Source: Patagioenas fasciata (taxonomy: Eukaryota > Chordata > Aves > Columbiformes > Columbidae). From it: 64,000 nucleotides of DNA. Of this stretch, positions 59,000-64,000 are shown one piece after another (position 1 is the first letter of the stretch; the number at the start of each line of letters is the position of its first letter). The translations under genes and the position numbers were made by a program. Where the stretch lies: NCBI RefSeq assembly GCF_037038585.1, contig NC_092524.1, positions 69,340,552 through 69,404,551 of the forward strand. Direction: 5' to 3'. The notes under the pieces were generated by a model that did not search any database, was not told the origin of the DNA, and saw only the letters and a list, made by a program, of their open reading frames with translations.

Positions 59000-59345
59000 T
59001 GCAAGAAAGGAAAATCATTGCTTAACAGGAGACAGGTGCTTTTAGGTATTGAGAATTTACAGCTAGTAGCAGATGAAGTAATGCTTTTTATGCTAACATG
59101 TCTAATTGCATATTACCCAAAGGCTTGTGTAATTTATTTGAAGGTTTAACTGACACCAAGCATTCGTCTTGTATGGCTCTAACAATCCACGTGCTTTTGG
59201 CAGATCTTCCACTGTCTATAAAAATACCTAATAATCCATTAACTGGTCAACTTAAAAGCCAGCCTGTGAGAATATTATTGAGTTCTTTATTACTAGATTT
59301 AATGTTAGGAATACTCACCTTGCATAATATGATTGATGCTGCTTC
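59000..59345. other. AT-rich block, candidate conserved non-coding element
   Basis: It holds dense homeodomain and POU-type words, including TAATTGCATATTAC near 59102-59115, along with TTAATGTTAGG and TTGCATAATATGATT. It has few CpGs and no transposon. This is the texture of deeply conserved vertebrate enhancers. Conservation itself cannot be seen from one sequence. Confidence 0.35.
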
Positions 59346-60329
59346 TCTGCTCCTGCTGAACCCAACCATAAGGTGCCCATAAGCTTGGGGCTGTGTTTGG
59401 GTGGTCACTCACTTGGCATGTGTGCTAAGAGATATATTAAATAATAGACACTTAAACTCAGATTAAAGACAGTGGTCTGACTCACGGTGTAGTCATTAAG
59501 GCTCCCTATGACACCCCTTTATAGCCCTGTTAATATCATTATAGCCATATTCTGATGTGGTGTTTCTACTGTTAGTTTTTAGTGGGGAGGCCCGGTATTT
59601 GTCCTCTGTCCTCTCTGGGATAATGTCTCTCTTGGCTATGTGGTCTTACCTGATAGATGATTTAGAGAAGATTAGGAGTGTTTGTAAATTAGTAAAGGCC
59701 AGGATTTTTCATAGGAGCCACTCAAGTAGCAGTGCCCATGGCTTGATTGCTGATAGATGTCGACTTTTGACACTTGAAGCTGGAGAAAAGCCTTTTGATG
59801 AGAGCTGGGGGGATTTCTGAGGTATCAGTTTGAGATTAAACATGAATAAATTTTGGGTGAAAAGTAGATGAAAGTTTCTATTCACCAAAAAGCTGAGAAA
59901 AAAATTCATGTTGAAAATGAAAACTCGAGATGTGAGACTGATTCCCCGCTCCCAATTTCTTCCACTTCTGTGTTCTCCAATAACTCTGCTTTCTGATTTA
60001 CAAACAAATATTGGTCCTCCCAAGAGCTGATGCACCCAGGGGTTTGTTTTTACAGACCCTCTGCTTCGTTCACAACTGCACTGTGTCAGCTTCCCATGAG
60101 CGAACTGGGAATGTTTATGCCATGAGGATTAAGAAGGTGACACTGATAAACGGCACTGAAGATGAAAAACACTTGTGATGGCCAAGTAGCCGCGCTTTTC
60201 TGCACATTGGCTGCAACCTCTGCAGAACCTGCTGCTGCGAGGTGGAGCTGTAAACTTCACAAAGCCACTAATGCGCCTTTGAAGACTGTGAACCTCTGGT
60301 TAAATGCCATTTTATATTGCTTTTCCAAG

Positions 60330-60376
60330 AATAACCCACACCCAGGCAGCAATAACCCACAACCCACCCAGGCAGC
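60330..60376. repeat. Imperfect 21/26-bp tandem duplication
   Basis: AATAACCCACACCCAGGCAGC (60330-60350) is followed directly by a second copy with a 5-base internal expansion (60351-60376). Confidence 0.85.
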
Positions 60377-60584
60377 GCTTCCCCTGTGAGTGCAGCAGCC
60401 CCCAACTGGGATTTTTTGGGGGTAAAAACCCAAATTGCAAATTTTCTGGCATGGGGAATTTGCTAATGAGCTTGCGAAGTCTGGAGTGCTCACAGCTGGG
60501 TGAAAAAGCAGGGAAAGGGGACATGGTCTTAAGGTCTTTCTTGGGCACATAGCATGACTGCTGCCGGAATATCTTTTCCTCATT

Positions 60585-60608
60585 GCTTGAAATTCAGCTT
60601 GAAATTCA
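60585..60608. repeat. Exact 12-bp tandem duplication
   Basis: GCTTGAAATTCA is repeated twice without mismatch. Confidence 0.88.
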
Positions 60609-61453
60609 GGCTCTGGAGTGATTTTGCAAATAGGTTAGTGAAAAATCTATATGTTAGGATAATGCTGAATATAATGAATGACTTCTTAATCGCTAGGAAA
60701 TAAAGCTATAGCTAGCTAAATAAAGCTTTGTGGCTCTGGACTCTTGCCTTCTTCTACATGGGCTTTTAAAATAAACCATAAATTCCTTGAGTTTTACTAT
60801 TGAGCTACTTAACTATTCAACTGAAATATTGTAATATGTATTGCATTGTAAGAAAATGAATGCCTGAGCTTGCTTTATAGTTGAAGCAAGACTGACTACG
60901 GCAGGCTACATTTTTTGAAAAGGGGGAAAATATTAATTTGCTATTTAACTCAGTATCAAATGCACCATGAGCAGCTTCTCGTGGTCGTTGCTGTAATTTC
61001 TGCTCTACAAAGAGTGCCAGGCAGGCTTGAGAAACAGCCGAGCCCCTTCTCGAACTTTTATTCATCCAGTGTTGTAAAATAACTTCATCCCCATGCGTCT
61101 CGCAGTTTTACTGCACCTGGATTTTAAAATCACCATTTCCATTTTCAGGGACTGTGTTGTATACAATTTGGTGGTGAAGCAAGATATTTACATGAGGTGA
61201 AGAATTAACCTCCTGTGACGTTAATCTGTGCAAACTTCTCTGGCAAACTTCTCTAAAGAACAGAGGTGCAAGGTAAGAGCCTTAATTGTCCAGCACATTT
61301 AATCCCTGCCCAGCCCTTTTGGTGAAACTTATCAGTTTTTTGGGGTACTGTTGTATTTCCTTCCAAAGTAGGCTCATGGTGAGCTGACGTATGGATGGAA
61401 ATGCAAAGAGAATTCAGATCCGATGTTTGAGTCTGGGTATGCTTACAGAGTAG

Positions 61454-61482
61454 TTATTATTATTTTATTATTATTAATTTTT
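61454..61482. repeat. TTA microsatellite
   Basis: An interrupted (TTA)n array of about eight units. Confidence 0.85.
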
Positions 61483-61913
61483 CTAGGATATAACAGAAAA
61501 AGTGCTTGATAACGATGAGAGCCGAACTTGCTCAGTTTGATGTAAGGAAGAGGGTCTGTTCCTTTGGGGTCCCTGTGCATGAGCCAGTTTTAATCTCTGG
61601 ATTTGATTCAGGGTCCCTGCAATTAGGGGACAGACGGACATCTGTTTCCTGGGATTTCAAACTGGATAGCAGATATGTTACTCTCCTTATAACACTGACA
61701 TTTTATACTTTGTTTAGTTAACTATTCCCAGCTGAGGCAGTGAGGGCAGGTTGCTGCAGAGCTCACAACTTCAGCTTTTATAGAGCGGTCCCCTGACCAC
61801 CATAGGTTGGTGAACATGACTTTATTTTGTTACTGTGGAAGTTTGGACCAATCACTATATTTTTCTCAGACTAAATTGTCCCGGTTTGGGAAAGGAGGAT
61901 ATTATATTTTTCA

Positions 61914-61932
61914 TATGTGTGTGTATATATAT
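61914..61932. repeat. TG/TA compound microsatellite
   Basis: A short TATGTGTGTG run followed by TATATATAT. It is too short to be highly variable. Confidence 0.8.
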
Positions 61933-63065
61933 TTTCTTTCCTGTGTATCTGAGTGCATCCTCAGTCATCAGAGCAGCAGGGCCAGACTGAAGATCACACC
62001 ACAGCCCAGGCATTAGCAAGTCCTGGGTGTTTTATCCTGAGAAATAGGTCAAGAGGGAAAAATAGGAACATATAGAGCTGCGTCATGGAAGAATCTGATA
62101 CAGAAACTACGCTGCAAGGTTAATGCAGAGTTGTGTCCCATTAACTCACCTTGGGCACAATGCGGCTTCTGCAGGAACCTCATTGAACATCCAGAAGAAT
62201 TCGGGTTTCTTTGCTGTGTGAAGGGCTTCCTGGTGCTGCTGCAAAGGGAATCAGCTTGGTAAAAAACTATGGCTTCATCAAGATTATACACTCGATGGCA
62301 TTTTAATATAACTTCATGTCTAATGATGTTACTCCTTCATTTAGACAGGAGTGACGTGGCACATTCCAGCAGGTGGAAGCTGAAGTTAGATAAATTGAAC
62401 CTGGCTTTAGGCAGCAAGGGTTAAGAAGTGGGAGTAATTAATCATGTGGATCACTATAAGAAAAGTGGTAAATGCATCGTTACCTGGAGCCTTAAAATCA
62501 CAATGGGACATGTGTTGACTTTCTGAATGATGCGGTTGTTGAGGGACTTGGCAGCATTTGTGTCCTCAGGGGAGAACTTCACACACCAGGAATATTTTGG
62601 GACAATGTCCATGAGGCATCTGCCCTGTGCAGGGTCTCTGGATGGGTTTATTGCTGTGTCTGTGTCCTGGGAGTCCACCCAAAAATATCACAAAGCTGGC
62701 AAACTCCTGCTGGTTTCTAACTCTTCTGTTGCAAACAGCGATTTCAAAATTACATATTTGTATAAGGGAGAAAAAAAATGAATGGAACACCCTCGTTGTC
62801 TCTTGTTTTCTGCCCACAACCAACCACCCCAAGAACTGTTCCCTCTGAGCTCCAAAAATGTCACAGAGAAACTTCAAAAATCTGGTAACGATTCTGTATT
62901 GTGCCTGTATTTGCCTGACCTGATTTTTCCCTGTATGTAAAAACGTTTAATTAAATGTATTTCAAGGCCCTGAGCCACACAACTGCTGTTGTTATTTAAT
63001 TGCCTCAAATAAACGCTCCTTTTGTGAGTGCTGCTGATGAGTGATTTGCTCTGTGGCACTTGCAG

Positions 63066-63274
63066 CTCCAGCAGACAACTCCAGCGAGCTGTTGGTTGGT
63101 AATGTTTGCCTCTCTTTTTCTATATTTTTTTAATTGTTCCTCTCAAACCACTGTCACTGGGTATATGGAGAACAGCCCAGATACATACGCGCGGCGCCTG
63201 AGATCAGAGCTCCCAGCTGAACTATTGCTGTGCATTAAGAGCTGTGTAAACAGCTTTCTGGGTTTTACACCAAG
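63066..63274 (+). other. Possible 209-nt exon with open frame
   Basis: An acceptor-like GCACTTGCAG ends at 63065 and an AAG|GTAAAT donor begins at 63275. The interval is open from its first base (LQQTTPASCWLVMFASLF...) and meets a stop directly after the donor. It includes a hydrophobic stretch and an NSPDTYARRLRSELPAE segment. There is no recognised family, and the polypyrimidine tract is weak. Confidence 0.18.
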
Positions 63275-63778
63275 GTAAATATTAATCGCTTTGCATGAAC
63301 CGATGATGGAAAAACCCAGGGTAAACAGCAATATTAATAAACCTTAACAGTTTGAAGCAGTGTGGCGGCAGGCAGCGCGGTGCCAGGACTCTGTCCCTTC
63401 CCCTTTGTGCCGGGGGTGGCGTGGAATTTTGGGTGGTAGTTGTGGGTGGGCAGATTTGGGCATCATCTGGACATCCCCACAACTCTGATTACCCAAACTC
63501 TGGTGGGAACTGTGGATTTGCTGCATAAGATGGAGACAAAGTGGTGGGAAATGCTTGCGGTGGGATGGAGAAGACTCCCTAGGTGAGGTTGAGAGCCAGC
63601 AGAAGTGTTTTCCTGCAGCTTTGCCACTGGGCCACTTGTCCTCCTCTCCTTGCCAAGTGTGTCCTCAGCTTCCCCTGGGCTATGGCAGCACCACACCAGT
63701 TCTCTGATTGACGTTTGCAGTAGACAATCCCCCTTCCCAACTCAATTCCACCTTAAATGCCTCCCAGAAGACGATGAG
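63275..63778. other. Unique intergenic DNA
   Basis: No repeat or gene is recognised. Confidence 0.5.
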
Positions 63779-64000
63779 ATAAAGCGATCTGGGCTGATTT
63801 AAGGACCACTTCCACCAAAGTCAACTCCTGGTTCAATTCCCCATCACCAGAACCCCAAATAGAAGACGCGTTAGAAACCAAAACCCTACTCAAGCTCATA
63901 GAACATGAGCAGGTGCTGCAGATGGCCATGAGCTCCTGTGACAAGTCTGGTGAGAACATGGACAGCATCGCTGTGATGGAAACCAAACGCAAAACTCATC
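63779..64000 (+). CDS. Candidate partial coding exon, cut by window end
   Basis: From 63779 to the window end one + strand frame is open for over 70 codons. It reads like a soluble, helix-rich protein: NSWFNSPSPEPQIEDALE, then TLLKLIEHEQVLQMAMSS, then KSGENMDSIAVMETKRK. Codons are biased to purine in the first position, and acidic/basic residues alternate as in real proteins. Possible acceptors are AG at 63777-63778 (weak tract) and CCATCACCAG ending at 63850 (better tract). The opposite strand is also open (63753-63992), which often happens across coding exons. I cannot name the protein. If real, the gene extends to the right of the window. Confidence 0.35.

Larger units (their letters stand above)
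59346..63065. other. Unique intergenic DNA with small duplications
   Basis: It contains several short recent tandem duplications (60330-60376, 60585-60608, 61230-61254) and TTA and TG/TA microsatellites. No gene or transposon is recognised. Confidence 0.5.

Noticed and set aside
1..64000. Microbial features, CRISPR arrays, tRNA or rRNA genes
   Set aside because: No regularly spaced repeats with unique spacers, no cloverleaf-like or rRNA sequence, no gene-dense operons; many short frames use non-ATG starts and are not credible genes in a vertebrate.

Overview
This window is vertebrate nuclear DNA, almost certainly from a bird. The main evidence is the repeat content. I count 21 CR1-type non-LTR retrotransposon fragments on both strands. 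Most are 5'-truncated, and their 3' ends carry the short ATTCTATGATTCT-type repeat instead of a poly(A) tail, which is the avian/sauropsid CR1 signature. No Alu, B1 or L1 sequence is apparent, no long intact gene is present, and base composition and intergenic texture are those of a gene-poor intergenic or large-intron region. The species cannot be told from this window.

Layout. 0-6.2 kb: a CR1 cut by the left edge, two further CR1 tails and a possible 16-nt microexon. 6.2-12.6 kb: unique sequence with a TATA/GC-box element in a purine-rich block. 12.6-16.3 kb: the longest CR1 (about 650 bp), a short CR1 3' stub and a CR1 piece lacking its 3' end. 16.3-24.6 kb: mostly unique DNA with a 32-bp minisatellite at 23.4 kb. 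24.6-27.9 kb: a cluster of four CR1 copies in -,+,+,- orientation. 27.9-33 kb: repeat-free, AT-rich DNA that reads like conserved non-coding sequence. 33-36.8 kb: three CR1 tails and three splice-bounded exon-like intervals on the + strand. 36.8-49 kb: AT-rich unique DNA with a palindromic NKX2-type element, a T26 tract, a poly(A)-tailed 3'-end-like junction and three CR1 pieces. 49-51.3 kb: a CR1 and a probable endogenous retroviral (ERVL-like) LTR fragment. 51.3-64 kb: three more CR1s, a degenerate 52-57 bp tandem repeat, an AT-rich block with the look of a conserved enhancer, and at the right edge an open reading frame that may be a partial coding exon.

No complete protein-coding gene, tRNA, rRNA, CRISPR array, operon or microbial system is supported. 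The long open frames on both strands are chance frames or frames running through CR1 reverse-transcriptase remnants. The CR1 copies fall into two lineages: eight share a one-base-shorter, frame-shifting variant in the reverse-transcriptase C-terminal coding region, and others retain the in-frame version. I found no convincing undescribed biological system. The items most worth testing are the exon-like intervals at 35.0-36.8 kb, the open frame at 63.78-64.0 kb, the inverted NKX2-type site pair at 37.93 kb and the CR1 lineage variant.
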